From contig CAJGCZ010000011.1 in NCBI GenBank assembly GCA_904501975.1, positions 1 to 53,302 of the forward strand: a DNA stretch of 53,302 nucleotides. Reading direction: 5' to 3'. The notes beneath the pieces are model-generated. The model saw nothing but the letters and a program-made list of their open reading frames with translations, had not been told where the DNA came from and made no database searches. Origin of the DNA: an uncultured Akkermansia sp. GTDB taxonomy: Bacteria; Verrucomicrobiota; Verrucomicrobiia; Verrucomicrobiales; Akkermansiaceae. Every line of letters starts with the position of its first letter. Positions within the stretch are counted from its first letter, which is position 1. Positions 43,901-51,372 of the stretch are shown here, piece after piece. A program made the position numbers and the translations under genes.

Positions 43901-44523
43901 ACGGCGGTTTGGACCACATCCTCGCCTCCGGTCGCAATGTGAAGGTGCTTGTGCTTGATACCGAGGTATACTCCAACACCGGCGGCCAGTGCTCCAAGTC
44001 CACCCCGCGTGGCGCTGTAGCTAAGTTCGCTACTCGCGGTAAAGACCAGGTGAAGAAGGACCTTGGCTACATGGCCATGACCTACGGCAACGTCTACGTC
44101 GCCTCCATCGCCATGGGCTCCGACGACCAGCACGTGCTCACCACCCTCATGGAGGCTGAGGAGTACGACGGCCCCGCCCTCATCATTGCTTACAGCCACT
44201 GCATTAACCACGGCATCAACATGGCACAGGGTCTCGACCGCCAGAAGGACGCCGTAGACTGCGGCCGCTGGCTGCTCTACAACTACAACCCGGACCGCGC
44301 CCGCGAAGGCAAGAACCCGCTTGTACTTAAGAGCAAGAAGCCCAAGAAGGCTGTGCGCGAGGCTCTCCTTAGCGAGAACCGCTTCCGCCTGCTGGCTAAG
44401 AGCAACCCGGCCAACTTCGATTCCCTGCTCGACATGGAAGAGGCCGACATTGCACGCCGCTGGCGCCTCTACCAGGCTCTCGCCGGCATTGATTACTCCT
44501 TGCCCACAGACGAGGAGGCCTAA
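40972..44523 (+). CDS. nifJ: Pyruvate:ferredoxin/flavodoxin oxidoreductase
   Basis: This 1183-residue single-chain PFOR converts pyruvate and CoA to acetyl-CoA, CO2 and reduced ferredoxin or flavodoxin. Domains appear in the expected order: N-terminal EVAAIYPITPSSPMGE, the transketolase-type domain II, and a 2x[4Fe-4S] ferredoxin domain with C697-IQCGKC-TMVC707 and C755-TGCTLC-SKVC765. The TPP domain follows with CAGCGE (C821, C824), GGDGWAYDIGYGG and the final Cys in NTGGQCSKST. It is the typical size for the homodimeric enzyme and central to anaerobic fermentation. It has its own promoter and terminator. Confidence 0.97.
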   Translation: MSTTYSTIDANEAVASVAYRCSEVAAIYPITPSSPMGESAETWTAVDRKNLWGTVPSIVEMESEAGAAGAVHGALQTGSLATTFTASQGLLLMIPNLFKIAGELTPCVLHVAARALAAQGLSIFGDHSDVMSCRSTGFAMLCGASTQEAPDMAAIAHAATLESRVPFINFFDGFRTSHEVGKIADITDDTLRGMIDQKWVDEFHARALTPDAPVIRGTAQNPDVYFQGRETVNKFYNAVPAIVKGAMKKFGDLTGRYYDLVEYIGSPEATRVIVMMGSGAEAALEAVTAMGEDVGVLKVRLYRPFPAADVIAALPATVKKIAVLDRTKEPGSLGEPLLQDVVQSLADAQVAGTLPFAMPKVVGGRYGLGSKEFTPAMVKGIFDELLKDEPMTDFSVGIEDDVTGKSIAYDPNFSTEPDTVTRCMFYGLGSDGTVGANKDAIKIIGKHTDLYVQGYFEYDSKKSGSSTVSHLRFGTTPIHSTYLITSANFIALHQPSLLNLFDFLKNAAQNATFLINTAVAPEKVWDSLPARMQQQILDKNIKVYCIDAFKVAKATGMGGRINMIMQTCFFNLSGVIPAEEALGYIKEAIKKTYGKKGEEVVAKNIAAVDASLANLHEVPLGTEITGHDIPDALVGNPPSFVRNVLGKIVTGNGNSVTVGEMPADGTFPSGTTQYEKRNLALEIPVWTPEKTETSRACIQCGKCTMVCPHAAIRAKMADPTDLEGAPDTFKCADASKMHKDWAGKKYIIQVSAADCTGCTLCSKVCPTASLTMTPASEALEPETANWNFFEKLPDPDRTVTDNSKVKDAQLLRPLFEFSGACAGCGETPYIKLLSQLFGNRLVVANATGCSSIYGGNLPTTPWTHDADGRGPAWCNSLFEDNAQFGLGFRVSLDKKQQYALELLNAAAPTIGEALVQELLNNPQKTEADIAAARATVSSIKAACDTPELAALKAQADYLVRKSVWILGGDGWAYDIGYGGLDHILASGRNVKVLVLDTEVYSNTGGQCSKSTPRGAVAKFATRGKDQVKKDLGYMAMTYGNVYVASIAMGSDDQHVLTTLMEAEEYDGPALIIAYSHCINHGINMAQGLDRQKDAVDCGRWLLYNYNPDRAREGKNPLVLKSKKPKKAVREALLSENRFRLLAKSNPANFDSLLDMEEADIARRWRLYQALAGIDYSLPTDEEA

Positions 44524-44546
44524 TCGCCCAAGCCAAAAACAATTTC

Positions 44547-44578
44547 AAGCCGCTGCACGTTTCCGTGCAGCGGCTTTT
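44547..44578 (+). terminator. Terminator of the PFOR gene
   Basis: AAGCCGCTGCACG and CGTGCAGCGGCTT form a perfect 13-bp stem with a TTTC loop, followed by TT. Confidence 0.9.
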
Positions 44579-44580
44579 CA

Positions 44581-44640
44581 AATTGTACCTTGTACATCGT
44601 AAATTGTAAATTCACTTCGTCCTTCGGAATTCGTAACTCG
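44581..44640. repeat. Solo ends of two dispersed repeat families
   Basis: An ATTGTACCTTGTACATCGTA end is directly followed by CGTCCTTCGGAATTCG. These are right-hand ends of the TGTACA and GAAGTACGA families with no interior or left end, placed right behind the terminator. Confidence 0.65.
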
Positions 44641-44722
44641 TAAATCTCAACCTCCTTTCTCTTACGTCATACCCTTAGAAGATAACTTGACTTATCAGCT
44701 ATAATCCGTAAAATAGCTTGGT

Positions 44723-45811
44723 ATGAAATATTCTTTACTCACCACCACGGCTATGTGTGCCGTTTTGGCCTTTGGGCTGAGCTCCTGTAAGAAGAGCGCG
44801 TCGAATCTGCCGGCAGCAGCTGCTGCGGGTGATTTGGAAACCGTGAAGGACATGCTGGAGGATGGTGCAGATGCCAACTCTAAGGAAGAAACTATCGCCG
44901 GCACAGCATTGCACGAAGCTGCTACCCAGGGCAACGCCGAGGTTGTTAAGGCTCTCCTTCAACACGGTGCAGATTTTACCATTAAGGACAAGAAGGGAGA
45001 AATTGCCACCTTCCGTGCAGCCCGCAACGGCCACACAGCCGCCCTCCAAACAATACTGGCAGCCGGTGCCGACATCAACGCCGTGGCTCTCAACAGCGCC
45101 ACCGCCATTCATCCTGCCGGTTGGAACGGCCACGCCGGTGTTATCAATCTTTTGGCAGAACGCGGTGCCGATGTGAACGCTGACGATGCTAACGGCAACA
45201 CAGCTCTCACTTTGGCCGTGCGCGGTAAGTATGCCGAGCGCGACACGAAGAAGAACAAATCCGTCATCGGCAACCATGTCGAGGCTGTCAAGGCTCTGCT
45301 GGAGAAAGGTGCCAATGTAAACGCTGCCGACCTCACCGGCTGCACCGCTCTGCTTTACGCCGCCCAGCTGGGCGATAGCGAGATGGCATCCATTCTTCTT
45401 ACTGCCGGTGCTGACACCAACACGCAGGACCTCATTGGCCGCAGTGCGCTGATGCTGGCTGCCGAAAACGGCCACACAGAGATTGCCAAGAACCTTATGA
45501 GCGCCGGTGCCGACACCAAGCTTAAGAACACGGCAGGCTACAGCGCCCTTGTGGTAGCCATCATCTCCGGCAAGACGGACACCGCCAAGGCTATGGTAGA
45601 AGCCGGCGCAGGCATGACCCCGACGGAGCTAGAGGCCTTCACCTCCCTGCTCACGGCACGCAAATACAATGGCTTTGTACCCCAGGTAGCCGCTCTTGGC
45701 ATTGATATTAACGCCAAGGACGAGAACGGCAAGAGCGCACTCATGATTGCCACGGAAAAAGGCCACGCCAACGCAGCAGAGGCACTCAAAGCCGCCGGAG
45801 CTACTGAGTAA
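44723..45811 (+). CDS. Ankyrin-repeat lipoprotein
   Basis: The 362-residue protein has a lipoprotein signal ending LSSC (Cys22) and about ten consecutive ankyrin repeats. Examples are TALHEAATQGNAEVVKALLQ, TALLYAAQLGDSEMASILL and SALMIATEKGHANAAEALK. It is probably attached to the outer face of the inner membrane or to the outer membrane and binds another protein. It stands alone between terminators. A -10 candidate TAAAAT (44709-44714) with TTGACT (44687-44692, 16 bp) would give an almost leaderless transcript; TATAAT at about 44700 is an alternative. Confidence 0.9.
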   Translation: MKYSLLTTTAMCAVLAFGLSSCKKSASNLPAAAAAGDLETVKDMLEDGADANSKEETIAGTALHEAATQGNAEVVKALLQHGADFTIKDKKGEIATFRAARNGHTAALQTILAAGADINAVALNSATAIHPAGWNGHAGVINLLAERGADVNADDANGNTALTLAVRGKYAERDTKKNKSVIGNHVEAVKALLEKGANVNAADLTGCTALLYAAQLGDSEMASILLTAGADTNTQDLIGRSALMLAAENGHTEIAKNLMSAGADTKLKNTAGYSALVVAIISGKTDTAKAMVEAGAGMTPTELEAFTSLLTARKYNGFVPQVAALGIDINAKDENGKSALMIATEKGHANAAEALKAAGATE

Positions 45812-45842
45812 GCAGCCCCTCTCCACCTCATTTTTATTAACG

Positions 45843-45886
45843 ACGCACCGCCGGATACCGCTCCTTCCGACGGTGCGTTTTTTCTT
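45843..45886 (+). terminator. Terminator after the ankyrin lipoprotein gene
   Basis: ACGCACCG (45843-45850) pairs with CGGTGCGT (45871-45878) around a 20-base loop; TTTTTTCTTT follows. Confidence 0.75.
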
Positions 45887-45946
45887 TCTCTCACAAGCGG
45901 TATATGTAGCAGCAGAAAAATAAGTTGCATGCAGTTCATATTCAGC

Positions 45947-45976
45947 TTGCCAAAGGGGCCCTCATTATGATAGAAT
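45947..45976 (+). promoter_or_regulatory. Promoter of the ABC transporter operon
   Basis: TTGCCA (45947-45952), 18 bp, TAGAAT (45971-45976), 35 bases before the start codon. Confidence 0.5.
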
Positions 45977-46011
45977 CCGCGCGCGGGCGATGCTCCCCCG
46001 CATGGTGAACC

Positions 46012-47631
46012 ATGAAGAAACGTTCTCTCCTCCATACAGCCATGCTGGCTCTGATAGTGCTGTTGCACACGGGTTTCTCCCATTCAATGGCAGAAGAAGC
46101 CCCCGCCGCACCTGCGGTTGTTGCCCCGGCAGATGCTACAGTTGCACCTGCTGCCACTACCTCTGCTGATGCAGAAACGGAGGCCGATACGACCGGCCAG
46201 CCGGAAATCGGCGAAATGAACATCAGCACCCTTGCCGGTAAGATTTTGGGTGTACCCCAAGGCACGGTGCAGGATGTGCACATTGAAGCCACGTACCCGC
46301 AGCTCGACCTGCAACGCCACAACTTTGAGGCAGACATGATGCTGGCGCTGGAGCGCGGCATGTGCGACGCCTGCGTGATGGACGACGTGATTTGCTTTGC
46401 CTTAGCCCGCAAAAAGCCCATCATTAAGCTGTACGAAGACCCCAACCTGCCCATCAACTACATGGGCATGGCCTTCACCAAAGATGAAAAGGGGCTTGAG
46501 CTGAGCCGCCAATTCAACAAGTTTTTGGGCGAGCTGAAAGAAAGCGGCGAGCTGGAAGAAATTTGCCACAAGTGGATTCACCACTTTGATACCGCCGAGA
46601 TGCCCAAACTGGATATCCCGACCGAGGGCGAGCCCATTGTGGTAGGCATGGAGCCCTGCACTGAGCCCATCGTCTTCATGCGCAATAACGAGATTGTAGG
46701 CATGGATGCAGAGCTAGTTTACCGTTTTGCCGCCTACATCAAGCGCCCGATTAAGATTGAGAACATTGACTACTACGGCCTGTTAACGGCTGTAGCCGCT
46801 GCCAAAATTGATATTGCAGCCTCCGGTTTCCTGATTACCCCAGACCGCCGCAAGAGCGTTATTTTCTCAGATTATTACTACGAGAGCAAGTCCATCATCG
46901 CCATACGCGACGGCGCCGCTGCCGATCCCTACGCCGGGCTGAATATCTTTGAGCGCCTTTGGGTGAGCTTTGAGCGCAACATTATTGAGGAAGAGCGCTA
47001 CATGCTGATTTGGGATGGTTTGGTAGCCACCTTCACCATTGCCATTTGCTCCGTACTTTGCGGCACAGTGGTGGGTGCCTTGGTATGCTACCTGCGCATG
47101 AGCCGCCGCAAGAGCCTGCAGTGGGTGGCACGCCTGTACATTGACATTATGCGCGGCATGCCCATTCTGGTATTGCTGATGCTCATGTACTACGTAGCCT
47201 TCGCCGGCAGCAGCATCGATGCTATTTACGTGGCCATCATCACCTTCAGCCTTAACTTCGGCGCCTACGTGAGCGAGATGTTCCGCACCAGTATCAGCAG
47301 TGTGGATCGCGGGCAGACTGAAGCCGGCATTGCCATGGGCTTCTCCCCCTTCAGCTCCTTCTACTACATTGTGTTGCCGCAGGCAATTCGCCGTGTGTTG
47401 CCCGTGTACAAGGGCGAGGTTATTTCCCTCATCAAAAACACCTCTGTGGTGGGCTACATTGCCATTGAAGACCTCACCAAGATGACGGACCTCATCCGCG
47501 CCCGTACATTCGAGCCCTTCTTCCCGCTCATCATGGTAGCTCTGCTCTACTTCCTGATTGCCTGGCTGTTCACCCTTGTGCTGGATGCCACAGGCCGAAA
47601 AATTAACTCCGAAAAGACCGTTAAGAGATGA
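46012..47631 (+). CDS. Amino-acid-type ABC transporter: permuted binding protein fused to permease
   Basis: The 539-residue protein has a signal sequence (1-27), an Ala/Thr-rich linker to about 68, two half-domains of a family 3 solute-binding protein, and a permease domain (about 330-530). The permease EAA motif is QTEAGIAMG...IVLPQAIRR (437-461). The half-domains are in reversed order. Residues 70-190 resemble the C-terminal half of a binding protein (STLAGKILGVPQGT through GELEEICHKWI). Residues 205-300 resemble the N-terminal half (IVVGMEPCTEPIVF, GLLTAVAAAKIDIAASGFLIT). Import of a polar amino acid is likely. The stop overlaps the ATPase start (ATGA). Confidence 0.88.
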   Translation: MKKRSLLHTAMLALIVLLHTGFSHSMAEEAPAAPAVVAPADATVAPAATTSADAETEADTTGQPEIGEMNISTLAGKILGVPQGTVQDVHIEATYPQLDLQRHNFEADMMLALERGMCDACVMDDVICFALARKKPIIKLYEDPNLPINYMGMAFTKDEKGLELSRQFNKFLGELKESGELEEICHKWIHHFDTAEMPKLDIPTEGEPIVVGMEPCTEPIVFMRNNEIVGMDAELVYRFAAYIKRPIKIENIDYYGLLTAVAAAKIDIAASGFLITPDRRKSVIFSDYYYESKSIIAIRDGAAADPYAGLNIFERLWVSFERNIIEEERYMLIWDGLVATFTIAICSVLCGTVVGALVCYLRMSRRKSLQWVARLYIDIMRGMPILVLLMLMYYVAFAGSSIDAIYVAIITFSLNFGAYVSEMFRTSISSVDRGQTEAGIAMGFSPFSSFYYIVLPQAIRRVLPVYKGEVISLIKNTSVVGYIAIEDLTKMTDLIRARTFEPFFPLIMVALLYFLIAWLFTLVLDATGRKINSEKTVKR

Positions 47632-48722
47632 TCCAGATTCAACACCTCGAAAAGAAATTTGACAATCTCACCGTTCTGAAAGATGTCAACATCAACATCA
47701 AGCGCGGCGAGGTCATCTCCGTCATCGGTCCGTCCGGAACCGGCAAAAGCACCTTGCTGCGCTGCCTGAACCTGCTGGAGTGGCCCACAGGCGGCAGCAT
47801 CATTGTAGACGGCGAGGAGCTGCTTTCTGCCAACAAGGTGGATGCCCCCAAACTGCGCCGCAAGATGGGCATGGTCTTCCAGTCCTTCAACCTGTTTGAC
47901 CACCTGAGCGTGCTGGAGAACGTGTGCATCGGCCCCATTAAATTGCTCGGCATGAGCAAGGTGGAGGCTGCCCGCCGTGCCATACGCCTGCTCAAAATGG
48001 TGGGTATGGCAGAGAAAGCCCGCAGCATGCCTTGCGAGCTCTCCGGCGGCCAAAAACAGCGCGCAGCCATTGCACGCTGCCTTTCCATGAACCCGGAGAT
48101 TATTCTTTTTGACGAGCCCACCTCTGCACTCGACCCCACCATGGTGAGCGAGGTGCTCTCCGTTATCCGCACCCTTGCCAAACAGGGCATGACCATGGTG
48201 ATTGTTACCCACGAAATGTCCTTTGCCCGCAAGGTAAGCACCCGCGTGCTGTATATGGACCAAGGTGTCATTTACGAAGAGGGTACCCCGGCAGAGATTT
48301 TTGAGTCACCCCGCCGCGAACGCACACGCGTTTTCGTCAACAGCATTCGCGATTTCCGCTATGCCATTCACAGCGAAGATTACGACCTCTATGCGTTTGA
48401 AGCCGAGCTGCGCAACTTCTGCAACAAGTACTTCCTGACCGAAGAGACGGTACAAACCGCCGTTCAGTTGGCAGAGAAAATTTTGCAGCACGTTCCCCTG
48501 TCGCAAGGAGATGTTAACCTCGTCTTCCGCTACGCAGAAAAAACCGGCAACCTGGCCTTGGAGGTGCTGATGCCCGCAGACCTGCCGCCGGTGTTAGATG
48601 ACATGGAGCCGGTGGAGCGCGCAGAGTTCAACGCCTGCTGCTCTGCCCTGCACGAAGACCTCGTGAAACGCAGCGGCCGCGAGGTGCGCATGGTGAAGCT
48701 CTTTATTCACTCTGATAAATAA
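47628..48722 (+). CDS. ABC transporter ATPase with extra C-terminal domain
   Basis: The 364-residue protein has a GlnQ/HisP-type ATPase domain (1-242): Walker A GPSGTGKS (34-41), Q-loop FQSFN, signature LSGGQKQR (138-145), Walker B ILFDEPTS (159-166) and H-loop His196. It powers the fused permease encoded just upstream. GlnQ-type ATPases usually end near residue 245; here about 120 residues follow. The tail has a helix LTEETVQTAVQLAEKILQHV, then strands NLVFRYAE and LALEVLMP, a pattern faintly like the GHKL/RsbW ATPase fold but without a clear ATP-binding N-box. It could sense a regulatory signal. Confidence 0.9.
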   Translation: MIQIQHLEKKFDNLTVLKDVNINIKRGEVISVIGPSGTGKSTLLRCLNLLEWPTGGSIIVDGEELLSANKVDAPKLRRKMGMVFQSFNLFDHLSVLENVCIGPIKLLGMSKVEAARRAIRLLKMVGMAEKARSMPCELSGGQKQRAAIARCLSMNPEIILFDEPTSALDPTMVSEVLSVIRTLAKQGMTMVIVTHEMSFARKVSTRVLYMDQGVIYEEGTPAEIFESPRRERTRVFVNSIRDFRYAIHSEDYDLYAFEAELRNFCNKYFLTEETVQTAVQLAEKILQHVPLSQGDVNLVFRYAEKTGNLALEVLMPADLPPVLDDMEPVERAEFNACCSALHEDLVKRSGREVRMVKLFIHSDK

Positions 48723-48728
48723 TTCATT

Positions 48729-48759
48729 AAAAAAGCTCCCGATGTTCGGGAGCTTTTTT
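48729..48759 (+). terminator. Terminator of the ABC transporter operon
   Basis: AAAAAAGCTCCCGA-TGT-TCGGGAGCTTTTTT is a perfect 14-bp inverted repeat with a T-run, and probably works in both directions. Confidence 0.9.
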
Positions 48760-48760
48760 G

Positions 48761-49212
48761 ATGTACAATTTACGATGTACAATGTACAATTTGTTAAGCT
48801 AGGCTCCCTACGGTCGCAGGAGATGCGTTGCTTATGCAACCGCCTCTGCTCCGCGCTTTAGGCGCGGGCGTAAGCCCGAATCCATGAGCGGCGGCTCCGT
48901 ATGTGTGCACATGGCATGTTAAGAGCCACGCTTTCTGTCGGGCCTCGTTGCCGTCGCGTTCGCTGCGCTTACATCAATGAACCCCACAAATTGCTATTTG
49001 TGGGGCTATCAACTAAAAACTTTAACAGAGCTTTACAATTTACAATTTGTTAAGCTAGGCTCCCTACGGTCGCAGGAGATGCGTTGCTTATGCAACCGCC
49101 TCTGCTCCGCGCTTTAGGCGCGGGCGGTAAGTGTTGCAAAGCTCTGCTACCCGCCTGCGGCGCAGCCGCCTAACTCAAAAATTGTACATTGTACATCGTA
49201 AATTGTAAATCC
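48761..49212. repeat. Double TGTACA-type element, 256-bp period, with parts of the composite element
   Basis: TTGTTAAGCTAGGCTCCCTA and about 80 following bases occur at 48791 and again at 49047. Between them lie a CCACAAATTGC/ATTTGTGG hairpin and TTCGCTGCGCTTACAT (about 48958-49008), modules of the composite palindromic family. The right end is an inverted ATTGTACATTGTACATCGTA at 49180-49207. It fills nearly all the space between the ABC and Kelch operons. Confidence 0.75.
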
Positions 49213-49230
49213 AACCTTTCATATTTTTCC

Positions 49231-49259
49231 TTGCAAGGGGGAATTATTTTTGCTAGATT
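49231..49259 (+). promoter_or_regulatory. Promoter of the Kelch-MFS operon
   Basis: TTGCAA (49231-49236), 17 bp, TAGATT (49254-49259). The -10 ends ten bases before the ATG at 49270. Confidence 0.6.
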
Positions 49260-49269
49260 AAATACTGTA

Positions 49270-50253
49270 ATGAGTTGCAGTAAATGTTCTTTAGAATGGC
49301 AGCAACTGGCAGACCTGCCGGACGCTGAGGGTTTTGCCGGCTCCTATGCCGGTGTACACAACGGTGCCTTAATTGTTACCGGCGGTGCTAATTTCCCGGA
49401 AAAGCCGCTGTGGGAAGGAGGCCCGAAGCGCTGGACGGACCGCGTATTTGTAATGCCAGCCGGCAGCAACAGCTGGGTAGAAAGCACCCCGCTGCCCAAG
49501 CCTTTGGGCTATGGCGCCACCGCCACGCTGCCCGAGGGTGTTATGCTTATTGGCGGCAGCAATGCCGATGGTGCCGTGGCTGATTGCTACCTACTCACTT
49601 GGGATGGCGACAGTGTTGCCTGCAAGCCCCTGCCCGCCTTGCCCACCACACTCACCGGCCATGCCGCAGCCGTTATGGGCGGCAAGGTATACGTGCAAGG
49701 TGGCAGTGTTGCTCCCGGTGAGCAAGATGCCGAAAGCCGTCTCTGGATTTACGACCCTGCCACAGCCACATGGAGCGAAGGACCTGCCATGCCCGCCCGT
49801 GGCCGATTCCTGCAGCAAATGGCTACTGCCGGAGAGACCCTCTATGTGCTCGGCGGCATTGGCCTGAAGGATGGTGAGGATGGCCGCAAGATGCGCGATA
49901 TGCTGACCGAGGCTTGGAGCTACACCGAGGCTGATGGATGGATGCCGCTGCCCGCCCTGCCGCACTTCTGCGCAGCCGGCCCCACGCCCGCCCCGGTCAT
50001 CAATGGTCGCATTTATCTGCTGGGCGGCGATGATGCCACCGTTAAGGGATTCACCCCGCAGAACCACCCCGGCTTCCACAACTTCACCCTGTGCTACTGC
50101 ATCAAGTGCGGTGAGTGGAAAGATGCCGGCGAGATGGCCGTTGCCCGTGCCGTGCTTCCCTGCGCCGAGTGGAACGGCATGGCCGTTATCATTAACGGCG
50201 AGCAGCGTCCCGGCAAGCGTTCCAACCAAGTTTGGGGTGCAAAATTGAGCTGA
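49270..50253 (+). CDS. Kelch-repeat sialate-mutarotase-like protein, cytoplasmic
   Basis: The 327-residue protein has six Kelch-type blades (ALIVTGGANF, VMLIGGSNA, KVYVQGG, TLYVLGGIG, RIYLLGGDD and a final strand) forming a beta-propeller. The segment GGANFPEKPLWEGGPKRW resembles the cyclically permuted relatives of the N-acetylneuraminate mutarotase YjhT/NanM. It has no signal peptide. The frame extends upstream to 49189, but that part is a dispersed repeat and precedes the promoter, so 49270 is used. The operon continues with a second, exported Kelch protein after 21 bases. Role: probably anomer or epimer conversion of sialic acid, inferred. Confidence 0.8.
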   Translation: MSCSKCSLEWQQLADLPDAEGFAGSYAGVHNGALIVTGGANFPEKPLWEGGPKRWTDRVFVMPAGSNSWVESTPLPKPLGYGATATLPEGVMLIGGSNADGAVADCYLLTWDGDSVACKPLPALPTTLTGHAAAVMGGKVYVQGGSVAPGEQDAESRLWIYDPATATWSEGPAMPARGRFLQQMATAGETLYVLGGIGLKDGEDGRKMRDMLTEAWSYTEADGWMPLPALPHFCAAGPTPAPVINGRIYLLGGDDATVKGFTPQNHPGFHNFTLCYCIKCGEWKDAGEMAVARAVLPCAEWNGMAVIINGEQRPGKRSNQVWGAKLS

Positions 50254-50274
50254 TTTTCCCCGCATCATTTTCTC

Positions 50275-51366
50275 ATGAAACGCACGCTATTCTCCCTTTC
50301 CTTGCTGGGGCTCGCCATGAGCCCCGTGCAGGCAGATGTTGCCTCAGTGGCATCCGATAGCTGGCTGCAAATTGCAGACAAAGTGGGCCGTGCCGGTATG
50401 GCCGCCGTGCTCATCCCGGAAGGCAACGGCATTCTGATGACCGGCGGTGCCAACTTCCCCAATGCCAAACCCGGCGCTAAAACTCCGGCAGAGCGTGGGG
50501 CTAAAGCATTCTACGGCGATGTCTCTTTTTTAGATTTGAGCCAGGGCTGCACCACACCGCAAGCGGCCACTATCGGCACCTTGCCCGCTCCCATTGGTTA
50601 CGCAGCCTACGCCGCACACGGCAACCGCATGATTATTGCCGGCGGCTGCAATGCTACGGGCCATCTCAACACAGTTACCTGCACCGAGCTGAAAGGCAAC
50701 GAGGCCTCTACCTCCATGCTGCCGGAGCTTCCCACCACCGTAGCTTACCCCGCTTTTGCGATTGTTGGCACCAAGCTGTATGTCATGGGCGGCCAGGAAA
50801 AAGCCGAATCCGTCACCTGCCTTTCCCGCTGTTTTGTGATGGACATGGCCAACCCGAATGCCGGCTGGACAGAGCTGAGCCGCATGCCGGAAGCCCGCAT
50901 GCTTGCAGCCGCCGGTACGGTTGACGGCAAGATTTATGTGACGGGCGGTTGCTCTCTGCACCCCGATGCCCAAGGCGCAGCCGAGCGCACCTACCTGCAC
51001 AGCACCCTGTGCTACGACCCCGCCACCGACACATGGAGCAGCTGCGCCCCCATGCCGGAACCGCTTGTAGGCTCCGCCAACCCGCTGCCCTCCGTCCGCG
51101 GAAAGATTTACGTCGTTGCGGGAGACCCCGGTAACTACTACCGTGCCTCCCTCACCGGTAAAGCCCCTGCTATCCACCCCGGTCAGAACAAGACCGTTTA
51201 CTCCTTCACCCCCGCCACCGGGCAGTGGGTTAAGGAGGGTGAAAACGCCACCGGCGTTGCCACCTGCCCCGCCGTTCAATGGGATGACAGCATTTACATC
51301 ATCTCCGGCGAAACCCATCCCGGTGTTCGCACACCGATTATCTCAAACATCCAAATTAACAACTGA
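50275..51366 (+). CDS. Kelch-repeat sialate-mutarotase-like protein, exported
   Basis: The 363-residue protein has a signal peptide (MKRTLFSLSLLGLAMSPVQA) and six Kelch motifs (GILMTGGANF, RMIIAGGCNA, KLYVMGGQE, KIYVTGGCS, KIYVVAGDP, SIYIISGET). The family of periplasmic NanM converts alpha- to beta-N-acetylneuraminate released by sialidases so that transporters can take it up. The direct neighbour downstream (six bases) is an MFS carrier, which agrees with such a role. No sialidase, NanA or NanK gene is in the window. Confidence 0.8.
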   Translation: MKRTLFSLSLLGLAMSPVQADVASVASDSWLQIADKVGRAGMAAVLIPEGNGILMTGGANFPNAKPGAKTPAERGAKAFYGDVSFLDLSQGCTTPQAATIGTLPAPIGYAAYAAHGNRMIIAGGCNATGHLNTVTCTELKGNEASTSMLPELPTTVAYPAFAIVGTKLYVMGGQEKAESVTCLSRCFVMDMANPNAGWTELSRMPEARMLAAAGTVDGKIYVTGGCSLHPDAQGAAERTYLHSTLCYDPATDTWSSCAPMPEPLVGSANPLPSVRGKIYVVAGDPGNYYRASLTGKAPAIHPGQNKTVYSFTPATGQWVKEGENATGVATCPAVQWDDSIYIISGETHPGVRTPIISNIQINN

Positions 51367-51372
51367 TACACC

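Noticed and set aside
41239..44211. 990-codon open frame opposite the PFOR gene
   Set aside because: It is the shadow of a strongly conserved enzyme; its composition is Gly/Ala/Val/His-rich and no motif is present.
49189..49269. N-terminal extension of the first Kelch protein
   Set aside because: The extension is translated from a dispersed repeat and lies upstream of the promoter at 49231-49259.
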